DNA of 64,000 nt from positions 4,737,605 to 4,801,604 of the forward strand of contig OX442321.1 in the NCBI GenBank assembly GCA_949358305.1. The letters run 5' to 3'. Positions within the stretch are counted from its first letter, which is position 1. Each line of letters begins with the position of its first letter. This document shows positions 29,674-43,100 of this stretch, piece after piece. This DNA comes from Strigamia acuminata (lineage: Eukaryota > Arthropoda > Chilopoda > Geophilomorpha > Linotaeniidae). Under the pieces are notes generated by a model. The model had not been told where the DNA came from. It did not search any database and saw only the letters and a list, made by a program, of their open reading frames with translations. The translations under genes were made by a program, and so were the position numbers.

Positions 29674-30050
29674 GCCATCTATTTTGACGATGATGTGATT
29701 GAAGAAATTGATGAATATTACTAGTCTGACTTGACTAAGTATTGAAACTGTAATGGAGCATGCAAAATAACGTGACCGTCGGTGTAGTTGAGATATTACA
29801 TTACATACTGTAACTGACTAGTTTATTCAAATTAACATATAAGTGGCTCTGCAGATAGGCAGCATCAGAAATTAGCAAGTGAAGAACACTCCAATTACAG
29901 CTTCACTTTGGTCCTCTTCATCTGTGATGTTGGTGGAAATATAAGTCTTTTTCGCGGACTAAGCATTCCTGGCTGACTTCAGCGTTGGAGTCATTAATTG
30001 CTTACTCTTTCAAAATATTCACCTCACATTAAACTCAAAAACGTCATTGA
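29674..30050 (+). pseudogene. Decayed DEG/ENaC last exon
   Basis: 29674-29724 reads YFDDDVIEEIDEYY then stop. 29881-29976 reads EEHSNYSFT..LFICDVGG..SLFRGLSIPG then stop, with a frameshifted tail similar to LLTLSKYS. The parts are separated by about 155 unrelated bases and carry several stops, so this is the oldest-looking member of the cluster. Confidence 0.7.
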
Positions 30051-30482
30051 TAATTGATTCTTAAGTCAGATCATTCAACGTATGTGTCATAGGATTATGC
30101 TGCATCGATCATGTTAATGTCTTGTTGTGCTTTACAAGTGATGTATGTTAAAGGATAATGCTCTTATTAATTAAGTCCAAGTATAAATTTGACACTCGAT
30201 TTATTCACACTGAACGAGGCCATTTTGTGTTTTGTAGAAAACTTCACTATTTAATGAAATGATATAACTCTTAACAAACATATAATTATGTATGTTTGTT
30301 ACCTATTAAATTATTGTGTCACCAGGATAATGTGAATAAATCAGTTTTCAGTGTGAATCAGACCTGAACATGTTGGTTGTTGTTGCCATAGAGCTCAATT
30401 TAGAACATAAAGCAATATTTGAATTCAACAGTACAATACTCAAGTTTTGTAATATTTGTACTTGTATTTGTACATTACAGTA
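30051..30482. other. Intergenic, nothing recognised
   Basis: AT-rich, with no coding or repeat signature that I can support. Confidence 0.3.
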
Positions 30483-30613
30483 GTTGCATTCAAAAACTAA
30501 AATATTTTGTGTTTTACTTCAATTTTAAAACAAAAATGACATTATTTCCTGTTTCAACCCATGTTAAAACTTAAAATTGTTAAAACACAAGTATTTTTAT
30601 TTTTGAATGCAGC
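30483..30613. mobile_element. Short MITE, GYTGCATTCAAAAA ends, copy 2
   Basis: Ends GTTGCATTCAAAAA and TTTTTGAATGCAGC with TA on both sides (30481-30482, 30614-30615). Shares TATTTTGTGTTTTACTTCAA and ATTTCCTGTTT with copy 1 at 29531. Confidence 0.8.
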
Positions 30614-30755
30614 TAGTGTTTTTCTTCATTTTCAATAAATTTCCATTTCAAGATTTTTCAAACAATTTTTGACATATATAAATTGATGAAGCAAGATAAT
30701 AATTCCTGTTCCCAAAGGCGACCACGGCCATGCATATGTAACACTAATATGTATA

Positions 30756-31512
30756 CAGGGTGTCTCGCCGAACACCTACCAGGTGAATTATTTCATAATC
30801 ATGTTAATTCAAAAAAACTTTTGATTATGAATTGAAGTAAATGACATGTGACGAATTCAATGAAACATGTTAAATTCATGTGACATTGTTGCTTCACTGT
30901 TTTGCAACTCGTAACTTTTAAACCAACAATGCTACGCAAAAAATGCCAATTGCAAAGTTGTAGAGAACCATCTAATTAGTCTAGAACTGTTCTTAAAAAA
31001 ATTATCTCTTACTGAAAAGTTTTGAGAAAAAAAGGTTTGAAACATTGGTCTACTCAGCTTTGTAACTCAGCTTTGTAAGCTAAAACTATTGGGGCAACCA
31101 AGCTAATCCTCAATTAGGACACTTTATTGGGTCATACTTGTAAGTAGAAGAGAGGAAACACAAAAGAAAGGAAATAATTTATTTTGAAAATACATTCCAC
31201 ACGATAGTTTTAGGTTATAAAGCTGAGTAGACTAACATTTCAAACCTTTTTATCTCAAAACTTTTCAGTAAGAAATAATTTTTTTTAAGAACAGTTTTAG
31301 ACTAATTAGATGGTTCTCTACAACTTTGCAATTGACATTTTTTTGCGTAGCATTGTTGGTTTAAAAGTTACGAGTTGCAAAACAGTGATGCAACAATGTC
31401 ACATGAATTTAACATGTTTCATTGAATTCGTCACATGTCATTTACTTCAATTCATAATCAAAAGTTTTTTTGAATTAACATGATTATGGTAGGTGTTCGG
31501 CGAGACACCCTG
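30756..31512. mobile_element. Mariner-type foldback MITE, 757 bp
   Basis: Ends CAGGGTGTCTCGCCGAACAC and GTGTTCGGCGAGACACCCTG, flanked by TA (30754-30755, 31513-31514), typical of the Tc1/mariner superfamily. The arms run about 320 bases each with scattered differences, including an extra 13 bases near 30779 in the left arm. The loop is about 31075-31200. No transposase is encoded. Confidence 0.85.
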
Positions 31513-31514
31513 TA

Positions 31515-32475
31515 TGATTTATCTAATGAATAAATAAAGCCAATCAAATTAATGGTGCGACAAAGTGTCTTTTGTATAACAACTTCACCTCAAATCAATA
31601 TCTGCCTTTTTATTAAAGGCTTTTATTTAACCTGACCACAACTGGTATATTTAAACTAAAATGGATGCCAGATTGTCAGGGTAAACTCTAAATCTGTTCA
31701 TTTTTAATTATAAAGTGCTCAATAAATTCTGAAACCAGGCTAATCCTGGTTAAAATAAAAATTCCTATCTGTCCATACATTTTGTTTTTCCATTTTAATG
31801 TGGAAAAGTCCATTAATTTGCAATTTTCAGTGCGTACAAGGCAATCACAAAAATATCTGCAATAGTAGCGCACTCTGGCAGCAATTTGAAAAATCAATAT
31901 AAAAGCCTTTTCCAAAAACGTAGTTTTTTATATCTACTTGTATTTAAAACTTAAATCAATAGTTTCTATAACAACCACACTGTCAATATCAAATGGTACG
32001 AGGTAAGAACATCAGAAAGTCGTACTCAATTTCTTAACGTTTTAGTGCTACTGTATTTGGATGAAAAACCACAAAATAAGCTTGCTTTGGGTAAGTGACG
32101 TATTTATAAGTATGAAACTTGGTCAGCCACAAACGATGTGTATAACTAAATAGGTATTTAAGAGAAAGTCATAAATCGTACGTACACAGCCAAAAATAAT
32201 TCAAAATAAACTTTTAGTTTGCGTTTGAATTGTGGCATTGTGTGAATTATTTCCTGGTGTATCTATACTGACTATCAAAAGTGAGACCACAAATTTCTTT
32301 TAGAAATGAACTCCTAAGTTAGTTATGTTTTAAAGATTTTTCTGCTCTTATGGCAACAGTAATTGATAATTGATTCCTGTTACGTCAACACAAAGTCATT
32401 AATATTATAATTGTTTTTACTTGTACAAAATGTTGGATTAAATTTCTCTTGACAGTTTTATTGATGTTTTGTACT
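31515..32475. other. Intergenic, nothing recognised
   Basis: AT-rich non-coding sequence. A 75-codon minus-strand frame (31688-31915) has no family features and no conserved context. Confidence 0.3.
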
Positions 32476-32611
32476 CCTAATATTAGGCCTAATAATGCTA
32501 AAATAAAGTAAATTAAAAACAATAAACTCATTATTAAAAGTAATTTACAGCATAGTCCCAAAATATTGTTGTTTATTTACTTTATTTTACATTATTAGGC
32601 CTAATATTAGG
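32476..32611. mobile_element. Small foldback element with TAGGCCTA ends
   Basis: CCTAATATTAGGCCTAATAATG (22 bases at 32476-32497) has an exact reverse complement at 32590-32611, and pairing continues inward through TAAAATAAAGTAAA with small gaps. 136 bp, non-coding. Confidence 0.75.
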
Positions 32612-32662
32612 CTTAATACTGTTTTGGAATAAAACTGCTGCATGGTGAGTCAAAACATGTGA

Positions 32663-32932
32663 AACTTGGTGGACATTTTTGGTGACTCCCATTTGGCGCA
32701 AGGGCATCGGCAAATGGCTCAGCGAGTTAGAACCACTTTGGTACAATCCAGAAATGAATAAAGTTCAATCCTTAGCTACGAATACAATGACTATTACAAC
32801 AAGAGTTTGACCGAATCCCAGCCAGAAACAAACCACGTTGTGGATTTCGAACACTTCGACTTCCAATGTTTAACGACCGACCAAGTGAAGAAAATGCTTA
32901 ACAACAAAAAACAAAAAAATCTGCGTGATTGA
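32663..32932 (+). pseudogene. Protein-like fragment of unknown family, one in-frame stop
   Basis: One frame runs from 32663 to TGA at 32930 with a single TAA at 32759. The first part includes LVDIFGDSHLAQGHRQ, the second YEYNDYYNKSLTESQ..HVVDFEHFDFQCLTTDQ. The acidic, mixed composition is unlike the surrounding AT-rich noise. An acceptor-like TCAATCCTTAG sits just before the second part (exon possibly from 32776). I do not recognise the family. It may be the last exon of an unseen gene, a degraded transposon piece or chance. Confidence 0.3.
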
Positions 32933-33177
32933 TATATTTTTTTTTGTATTTTTTAGAATTTACATTTTTATCTGTGATTTAGTAATATGTTCACATGATA
33001 TGCGCAGACGATGTAGGTTTCTGAATCAATGGCTAGATAAACCCAAAAAGGCATAATGCTTATATTGCTGGACCTTAATAAATATATGCTCATTCTGTTC
33101 GTCTCAGCGAGCTGATTCCGAATATGAATGGTAGAAGGGCCAAAAGAGTGCGGAAATGCCTGAAAAACGAGTTTAAT

Positions 33178-33382
33178 ATACTCTGGCCATGTGTAAGTTT
33201 GGCCTAACTCCGAGCCTCATTACTCACTCTGTGCCAAAGTCTCTATACTGTGCTCTGTGCTGCCACCAGGGAAAATAGTTCAGAGTTTAGTGCTTGCTTC
33301 TGGTGTTTGGATCTATTTTCTTGTATCACTACATCAGAGAAAAGGCTCGGAGTTAGGCCAAACTTACACATGGCCAGAGTAT
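33178..33382. mobile_element. MITE with perfect 39-bp inverted ends
   Basis: ATACTCTGGCCATGTGTAAG.. (33178-33216) is exactly complementary to 33344-33382. Total 205 bp, non-coding. The flanks GAGTTTA / AGTTAGA are only loosely similar, so the target duplication is unsure. It lies about 70 bases before the satellite array. Confidence 0.8.
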
Positions 33383-36300
33383 AGTTAGAACTTACTGTAG
33401 GTCTGCGCCTAGACTCCAAACTTAGAATTGAAATTGTGCAACAACCACGCACAGGATATGCCCCAAACTTTTTTTTACAAATTCCTTGACTCCTCCTTAA
33501 CCCACTCACCAAGTTTCAGCACCTCACACCTTCAGATACTTGAGTTACATATTCACAAACACTGCAAATTTTTCCGAAATCGCACCCTCACTTCAAACAC
33601 CCATAAAAAGAGAACCATACACAGAAAAAATCCCAAACTTTTTTTGGCACTTCCTTGACTCATCCCTAAGACACTCACCAAGTTTCAGGACCTCACACCT
33701 TCAGATAGTTGAGTTACACACTCCCAAACATTGCAACTTTTCTCGAAATCGCACCCGACTTCAAACACGCATAAAAAGAGAACCATACACAGGAAACTTC
33801 CCAAACTTTTTTGGCACTTCCTTGACTCATCCCTAAGACACTCACCAAGTTTCAGCACCTCACACCTTCAGATACTTGAGTTACACACTCCCAAACATTG
33901 CAACTTTTATCAAACATTGCAACTTTTTCCGAAATCGCAACCCGACTTCAAACACCCATAAAAAGAGAACCATACACAGAAAAAATCCCAAACTTTTTTT
34001 GGCACTTCCTTGACTCATCCCTAAGACACTCACCAAGTTTCAGCACCTCACACCTTCAGATACTTGAGTTACACACTCCCAAACATTGCAACTTTTATCG
34101 AACATTGCAACTTTTTCCGAAATTGCACCCTCACTTCAAACACCCATAAAAAGAGAACCATGCACAGGAAAAATCCCAAATTTTTTTTGGCACTTCCTTG
34201 ACCCATCCCTAAGACACTCACCAAGTTTCAGGACCTCACACCTTCAGATACTTGAGTTACACACTCCCAAACATTGCAACTTTTTCCGAAATCGCACCCT
34301 CACTTCAAACACCCATAAAAAGAGAACCATACACAGGAAAAATCCCAAACTTTTTTTGGCACTTCCTTGACTCATCCCTAAGACACTCACCGAGTTTCAG
34401 CACCTCACACCTTCAGATACTTGAGTTACATACTCACAAACACTGCAAATCTTTCCGAAATCGCACCCTCACTTCAAACACCCATAAAAAGAGAACCATA
34501 CACAGGAAAAATCCCAAACTTTTTTTGGCACTTCCTTGACTCATCCCTAAGACACTCACCAAGTTTCAGCACCTCACACCTTCAGATACTTGAGTTACAT
34601 ACTCACAAACACTGCAAATTATTTCGAACTTTTCAACTTTTTCCGAAATCGCACCCTCACTTCAAACACCCATAAAAAGAGAACCATACACACGAAAAAT
34701 CCCAAATTTTTTTTGGCACTTCCTTGACTCATCCCTAAGACACTCAACAAGTTTCAGCACCTCACACCTTCAGATACTTGAGTTAAACACTCCCAAACAT
34801 TGCAACCTTTTCAGAAATCGCACCCTCACTTTAAACACCCATAAAAAGAGAACCATACACAGGAAAAATCCCAAACTTTTTTTGGCACTTCCTTGACACA
34901 TCCCTAAGACACTCACCAAGTTTCAGCACCTCACACCTTCAGATACTTGAGTTACATACTCACAAACACTGCAAATTTTTTCGAACTTTTCAACTTTTTC
35001 CGAAATCGCAACCCGACTTCAAACACCCATAAAAAGAGAACCATACACAGGAAAAATCCCAAACTTTTTTTGGCACTTCCTGGACTCATCCCTAAGACAC
35101 TCACCAAGTTTCAGCACCTCACACCTTCAGATACTTGAGTTACATACCCACAAACACTGCAAATTTTTCCGAAATCGCACCCTCACTTCAAACACCCATA
35201 AAAAGAGAACCATACACAGGAAAAATCCCAAACTTTTTTTGGCATTTCCTTGACTCATCCCTAAGACACTCACCAAGTTTCAGCAGCTCACACCTTCAGA
35301 TACTTAAGTTACATACTCACAAACACTGCAAATTTTTTCAAACTTTTCAACTTTTTCCGAAATCGCAACCCGACTTCAAACACCCATAAAAAGAGAACCA
35401 TACACAGGAAAAATCCCAAACTTTTTTTGGCACTTCCTTGACTCATCCCTAAGACACTCACCAAGTTTCAGGACCTCACACCTTCAGATAGTTGAGTTAC
35501 ACACTCCCAAACATTGCAACTTTTCTCGAAATCGCACCCGACTTCAAACACGCATAAAAAGAGAACCATACACAGGAAACTTCCCAAACTTTTTTTGGCA
35601 CTTCCTTGACTCATCCCTAAGACACTCACCAAGTTTCAGCACCTCACACCTTCAGATACTTGAGTTACACACTCCCAAACATTGCAACCTTTATCGAACA
35701 TTGCAACTTTTTCCGAAATCGCAACCCGACTTCAAACACCCATAAAAAGAGAACCATACACAGAAAAAATCCCAAACTTTTTTTGGCACTTCCTTGACTC
35801 ATCCCTAAGACACTCACCAAGTTTCAGCACCTCACACCTTCAGATACTTGAGTTACGCACTCCCAAACACTGCAAATTATTTCGAACTTTTCAACTTTTT
35901 CCGAAATCGCACCCTCACTTCAAACACCCATAAAAAGAGAACCATACACACGAAAAATCCCAAATTTTTTTTGGCACTTCCTTGACTCATCCCTAAGACA
36001 CTCAACAAGTTTCAGCACCTCACACCTTCAGATACTTGAGTTACACACTCCCAAACATTGCAACCTTTTCAGAAATCGCACCCTCACTTTAAACACCCAT
36101 AAAAAGAGAACCATACACAGGAAAAATCCCAAACTTTTTTTGCACTTCCTTGACTCATCCCTAAGACACTCACCAAGTTTCAGCACCTCACACCTTCAGA
36201 TACTTGAGTTACGCACTCCCAAACACTGCAAATTATTTCGAACTTTTCAACTTTTTCCGAAATCGCACCCTCACTTCAAACACCCATAAAAAGAGAACCA

Positions 36301-36579
36301 TACACACGAAAAATCCCAAATTTTTTTTGGCACTTCCTTGACTCATCCCTAAGACACTCAACAAGTTTCAGCACCTCACACCTTCAGATACCTGAGTTAC
36401 ATACTTACAAACACTGCAAATCTTTTCGAACTTTTCAACATTTTCCAAAATCACACCCTCACTCCAAACACCCATAAAAAGAGAACCATACACAGGAAAA
36501 ATCCCAAACTTTTTTTGGCACTTCCTGGACTCATCCCTAAGACACTCAACAAGTTTCAGCACCTCACACCTTCAGATAC

Positions 36580-37881
36580 TTGAGTTACATATTCACAAAC
36601 ACTGCAAATTTTTCCGAAAGCGCACCCTCACTTCAAACACCCATAAAAAGAGAACCATACACAGGAAAAATCCCAAACTTTTTTTGGCACTTCCTTGACT
36701 CATCCCTAAGACACTCAACAAGTTTCAGCACCTCACACCTTCAGATACTTGAGTTACACACTCCCAAACATTGCAACCTTTTCAGAAATCGCACCCTCAC
36801 TTTAAACACCCATAAAAAGAGAACCATACACAGGAAAAATCCCAAACTTTTTTTGGCACTTCCTGGACTCATCCCTAAGACACTCACCAAGTTTCAGCAC
36901 CTCACACCTTCAGATACTTGAGTTACATATTCACAAACACTGCAAATTTTTCCGAAAGCGCACCCTCACTTCAAACACCCATAAAAAGAGAACCATACAC
37001 AGGAAAAATCCCAAACTTTTTTTGGCACTTCCTTGACTCATCCCTAAGACACTCAACAAGTTTCAGCACCTCACACCTTCAGATACTTGAGTTACACACT
37101 CCCAAACATTGCAACCTTTTCAGAAATCGCACCCTCACTTTAAACACCCATAAAAAGAGAACCATACACAGGAAAAATCCCAAACTTTTTTTGGCACTTC
37201 CTTGACTCATCCCTAAGACACTCACCAAGTTTCAGCACCTCACACCTTCAGATACTTGAGTTACATATTCACAAACACTGCAAATTTTTCCGAAAGCGCA
37301 CCCTCACTTCAAACACCCATAAAAAGAGAACCATACACAGGAAAAACCCCAAACTTTTTTTGGCACTTCCTTGACTCATCCCTAAGACACTCAACAAGTT
37401 TCAGCACCTCACACCTTCAGATACTTGAGTTACACACTCCCAAACATTGCAACCTTTTCAGAAATCGCACCCTCACTTTAAACACCCATAAAAAGAGAAC
37501 CATACACAGGAAAAATCCCAAACTTTTTTTGGCACTTCCTTGACTCATCCCTAAGACACTCACCAAGTTTCAGCACCTCACACCTTCAGATACTTGAGTT
37601 ACATATTCACAAACACTGCAAATTTTTCCGAAAGCGCACCCTCACTTCAAACACCCATAAAAAGAGAACCATACACAGGAAAAATCCCAAACTTTTTTTG
37701 GCACTTCCTTGACTCATCCCTAAGACACTCAACAAGTTTCAGCACCTCACACCTTCAGATACTTGAGTTACACACTCCCAAACATTGCAACCTTTTCAGA
37801 AATCGCACCCTCACTTTAAACACCCATAAAAAGAGAACCATACACAGGAAAAATCCCAAACTTTTTTTGGCACTTCCTTGA
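36580..37881 (+). repeat. 338-bp dimer run in the satellite
   Basis: Alternating TTACATATTCACAAACACTG / GAAAGCG monomers and TTACACACTCCCAAACATTG / CCTTTTCAGAAATCG monomers repeat every 338 bp (starts 36580, 36918, 37256, 37594). This is a homogenised two-monomer unit. Confidence 0.85.
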
Positions 37882-38288
37882 CTCATCCCTAAGACACTCA
37901 CCAAGTTTCAGCACCTCACACCTTCAGATACTTGAGTTACGCACTCCCAAACACTGCAAATTATTTCGAACTTTTCAACTTTTTCCGAAATCGCACCCTC
38001 ACTTCAAACACCCATAAAAAGAGAACCATACACACGAAAAATCCCAAATTTTTTTTGGCACTTCCTTGACTCATCCCTAAGACACTCAACAAGTTTCAGC
38101 ACCTCACACCTTCAGATACTTGAGTTACACACTCCCAAACATTGCAACCTTTTCAGAAATCGCACCCTCACTTTAAACACCCATAAAAAGAGAACCATAC
38201 ACAGGAAAAATCCCAAACTTTTTTTGGCACTTCCTGGACTCATCCCTAAGACACTCACCAAGTTTCAGCACCTCACACCTTCAGATAC

Positions 38289-40116
38289 TTGAGTTACATA
38301 TTCACAAACACTGCAAATTTTTCCGAAAGCGCACCCTCACTTCAAACACCCATAAAAAGAGAACCATACACAGGAAAAATCCCAAACTTTTTTTGGCACT
38401 TTCTTGACTCATCCCTAAGACACTCACCAAGTTTCAGCACCTCACACCTTCAGATACTTGAGTTACGCACTCCCAAACATTGCAACTTTTTCAGAAATCG
38501 CACCCTCACTTCAAACACCCATAAAAAGAGAACCATACACAGGAAAAATCCCAAACTTTTTTTGGCACTTCCTTGACTCATCCCTAAGACACTCACCAAG
38601 TTTCAGCACCTCACACCTTCAGGTAGTTGAGTTACACACTCCCAAACATTGCAACTTTTTCCGAAATCGCACCCTCACTTCAAACACCCATAAAAAGAGA
38701 ACCATACACAGGAAAAATCCCAAACGTTTTTTGGCACTTCCTTGACTCATCCCTAAGACACTCACCAAGTTTCAGCACCTCACACCTTCAGATACTTGAG
38801 TTACACACTCCCAAACATTGCAACCTTTTCAGAAATCGCACCCTCACTTTAAACACCCATAAAAAGAGAACCATACACAGGAAAAATCCCAAACTTTTTT
38901 TGGCACTTCCTTGACTCATCCCTAAGACACTCACCAAGTTTCAGCACCTCACACCTTCAGATACTTGAGTTACATATTCACAAACACTGCAAATTTTTCC
39001 GAAAGCGCACCCTCACTTCAAACACCCATAAAAAGAGAACCATACACAGGAAAAATCCCAAACTTTTTTTGGCACTTCCTTGACTCATCCCTAAGACACT
39101 CAACAAGTTTCAGCACCTCACACCTTCAGATACTTGAGTTACACACTCCCAAACATTGCAACCTTTTCAGAAATCGCACCCTCACTTTAAACACCCATAA
39201 AAAGAGAACCATACACAGGAAAAATCCCAAACTTTTTTTGGCACTTCCTTGACTCATCCCTAAGACACTCACCAAGTTTCAGCACCTCACACCTTCAGAT
39301 ACTTGAGTTACGCACTCCCAAACACTGCAAATTATTTCGAACTTTTCAACTTTTTCCGAAATCGCACCCTCACTTCAAACACCCATAAAAAGAGAACCAT
39401 ACACACGAAAAATCCCAAATTTTTTTTGGCACTTCCTTGACTCATCCCTAAGACACTCAACAAGTTTCAGCACCTCACACCTTCAGATACTTGAGTTACA
39501 CACTCCCAAACATTGCAACCTTTTCAGAAATCGCACCCTCACTTTAAACACCCATAAAAAGAGAACCATACACAGGAAAAATCCCAAACTTTTTTTGGCA
39601 CTTCCTGGACTCATCCCTAAGACACTCACCAAGTTTCAGCACCTCACACCTTCAGATACTTGAGTTACATATTCACAAACACTGCAAATTTTTCCGAAAG
39701 CGCACCCTCACTTCAAACACCCATAAAAAGAGAACCATACACAGGAAAAATCCCAAACTTTTTTTGGCACTTTCTTGACTCATCCCTAAGACACTCACCA
39801 AGTTTCAGCACCTCACACCTTCAGATACTTGAGTTACGCACTCCCAAACATTGCAACTTTTTCAGAAATCGCACCCTCACTTCAAACACCCATAAAAAGA
39901 GAACCATACACAGGAAAAATCCCAAACTTTTTTTGGCACTTCCTTGACTCATCCCTAAGACACTCACCAAGTTTCAGCACCTCACACCTTCAGGTAGTTG
40001 AGTTACACACTCCCAAACATTGCAACTTTTTCCGAAATCGCACCCTCACTTCAAACACCCATAAAAAGAGAACCATACACAGGAAAAATCCCAAACGTTT
40101 TTTGGCACTTCCTTGA
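38289..40116 (+). repeat. About 1.37-kb higher-order repeat
   Basis: The order of monomer variants at 38289, 38458 and 38627 recurs at 39660, 39829 and 39998, a shift of 1371 bp. A related 1369-bp period is seen at 43991/45360, 44686/46055 and 44855/46224. Shared rare variants (CAAACGTTTTTTGG) support a true segmental copy. Confidence 0.8.
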
Positions 40117-43100
40117 CTCATCCCTAAGACACTCACCAAGTTTCAGGACCTCACACCTTCAGATAGTTGAGTTACACACTCCCAAACATTGCAACTTTTC
40201 TCGAAATCGCACCCGACTTCAAACACGCATAAAAAGAGAACCATACACAGGAAAAATCCCAAACTTTTTTTGGCACTTCCTTGACTCATCCCTAAGACAC
40301 TCACCAAGTTTCAGGACCTCACACCTTCAGATAGTTGAGTTACACACTCCCAAACATTGCAACTTTTCTCGAAATCGCACCCGACTTCAAACACGCATAA
40401 AAAGAGAACCATACACAGGAAAAATCCCAAACGTTTTTTGGCACTTCCTTGACTCATCCCTAAGACACTCACCAAGTTTCAGGACCTCACACCTTCAGAT
40501 AGTTGAGTTACACACTCCCAAACATTGCAACTTTTCTCGAAATCGCACCCGACTTCAAACACGCATAAAAAGAAAACCATACACAGGAAAAATCCCAAAC
40601 TTTTTTTGGCACTTCCTTGACTCATCCCTAAGACACTCACCAAGTTTCAGCACCTCACACCTTCAGATACTTGAGTTACGCACTCCCAAACACTGCAAAT
40701 TTTTTCGAACTTTTCAACTTTTTCCGAAATCGCACCCTCACTTCAAACACCCATAAAAAGAGAACCATACACACGAAAAATCCCAAATTTTTTTTGGCAC
40801 TTCCTTGACTCATCCCTAAGACACTCACCAAGTTTCAGCACCTCACACCTTCAGATACCTGAGTTACATACTTACAAACACTGCAAATCTTTTCGAACTT
40901 TTCAACATTTTCCAAAATCACACCCTCACTCCAAACACCCATAAAAAGAGAACCATACACAGGAAAAATCCCAAACTTTTTTTGGCACTTCCTTGACTCA
41001 TCCCTAAGACACTCACCAAGTTTCAGCAGCTCACACCTTCAGATACTTAAGTTACATACTCACAAACACTGCAAATTTTTTCAAACTTTTCAACTTTTTC
41101 CGAAATCGCAACCCGACTTCAAACACCCATAAAAAGAGAACCATACACAGGAAAAATCCCAAACTTTTTTTGGCACTTCCTTGACTCATCCCTAAGACAC
41201 TCACCAAGTTTCAGGACCTCACACCTTCAGATAGTTGAGTTACACACTCCCAAACATTGCAACTTTTCTCGAAATCGCACCCGACTTCAAACACGCATAA
41301 AAAGAGAACCATACACAGGAAACTTCCCAAACTTTTTTTGGCACTTCCTTGACTCATCTTTAAGACACTCACCAAGTTTCAGCACCTCACACCTTCAGAT
41401 ACTTGAGTTACATACTCACAAACACTGCAAATTTTTTCGAACTTTTCAACTTATTCCGAAATCGCAACTCGACTTCAAACACCCATAAAACGAGAACCAT
41501 ACACAGGAAAAATCCCAAACTTTTTTTGGCACTTCCTTGACTCATCCCTAAGACACTCACCAAGTTTCAGCACCTCACACCTTCAGATACTTGAGTTACA
41601 TACTCACAAACACTGCAAATTTTTCAGAAATCGCACCCTTACTTCAAACACCCATAAAAAGAGAACCATACACAGGAAAAATCCCAAACTTTTTTTGGCA
41701 CTTCCTTGACTCATCCCTAAGACACTCACCAAGTTTCAGCACCTCACACCTTCAGATACTTGAGTTACGCACTCCCAAACATTGCAACTTTTTCAGAAAT
41801 CGCACCCTCACTTCAAACACCCATAAAAAGAGAACCATACACAGGAAAAATCCCAAACTTTTTTTGCACTTCCTTGACTCATCCCTAAGACACTCACCAA
41901 GTTTCAGCACCTCACACCTTCAGATACTTGAGTTACGCACTCCCAAACATTGCAACTTTTTCAGAAATCGCACCCTCACTTCAAACACCCATAAAAAGAG
42001 AACCATACACAGGAAAAATCCCAAACTTTTTTTGCACTTCCTTGACTCATCCCTAAGACACTCAACAAGTTTCAGCACCTCACACCTTCAGATACTTGAG
42101 TTACACACTCCCAAACATTGCAACCTTTTCAGAAATCGCACCCTCACTTTAAACACCCATAAAAAGAGAACCATACACAGGAAAAATCCCAAACTTTTTT
42201 TGGCACTTCCTTGACTCATCCCTAAGACACTCACCAAGTTTCAGCACCTCACACCTTCAGATACTTGAGTTACGCACTCCCAAACACTGCAAATTATTTC
42301 GAACTTTTCAACTTTTTCCGAAATCGCACCCTCACTTCAAACACCCATAAAAAGAGAACCATACACACGAAAAATCCCAAATTTTTTTTGGCACTTCCTT
42401 GACTCATCCCTAAGACACTCAACAAGTTTCAGCACCTCACACCTTCAGATACTTGAGTTACACACTCCCAAACATTGCAACCTTTTCAGAAATCGCACCC
42501 TCACTTTAAACACCCATAAAAAGAGAACCATACACAGGAAAAATCCCAAACTTTTTTTGCACTTCCTTGACTCATCCCTAAGACACTCAACAAGTTTCAG
42601 GACCTCACACCTTCAGATAGTTGAGTTACACACTCCCAAATATTGCAACTTTTTCCGAAATCGCAACCCGACTTCAAACACCCATAAAAAGAGAACCATA
42701 CACAGGAAAAACCCCAAACTTTTTTTGGCACTTCTTTGACTCATTCCTAAGACACTCACCAAGTTTCAGCACCTCACACCTTCAGATACCTGAGTTACAT
42801 ACTTACAAACACTGCAAATCTTTTCGAACTTTTCAACATTTTCCAAAATCACACCCTCACTCCAAACACCCATAAAAAGAGAACCATACACAGGAAAAAT
42901 CCCAAACTTTTTTTGGCACTTCCTGGACTCATCCCTAAGACACTCACCAAGTTTCAGCACCTCACACCTTCAGATACTTGAGTTACATATTCACAAACAC
43001 TGCAAATTTTTCCGAAAGCGCACCCTCACTTCAAACACCCATAAAAGGAGAACCATACACAGGAAAAATCCCAAACTTTTTTTGGCACTTCCTTGACTCA

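Noticed and set aside
31688-31915. Minus-strand 75-codon frame
   Set aside because: No conserved motif, no neighbour or splice context; within random expectation for this length.
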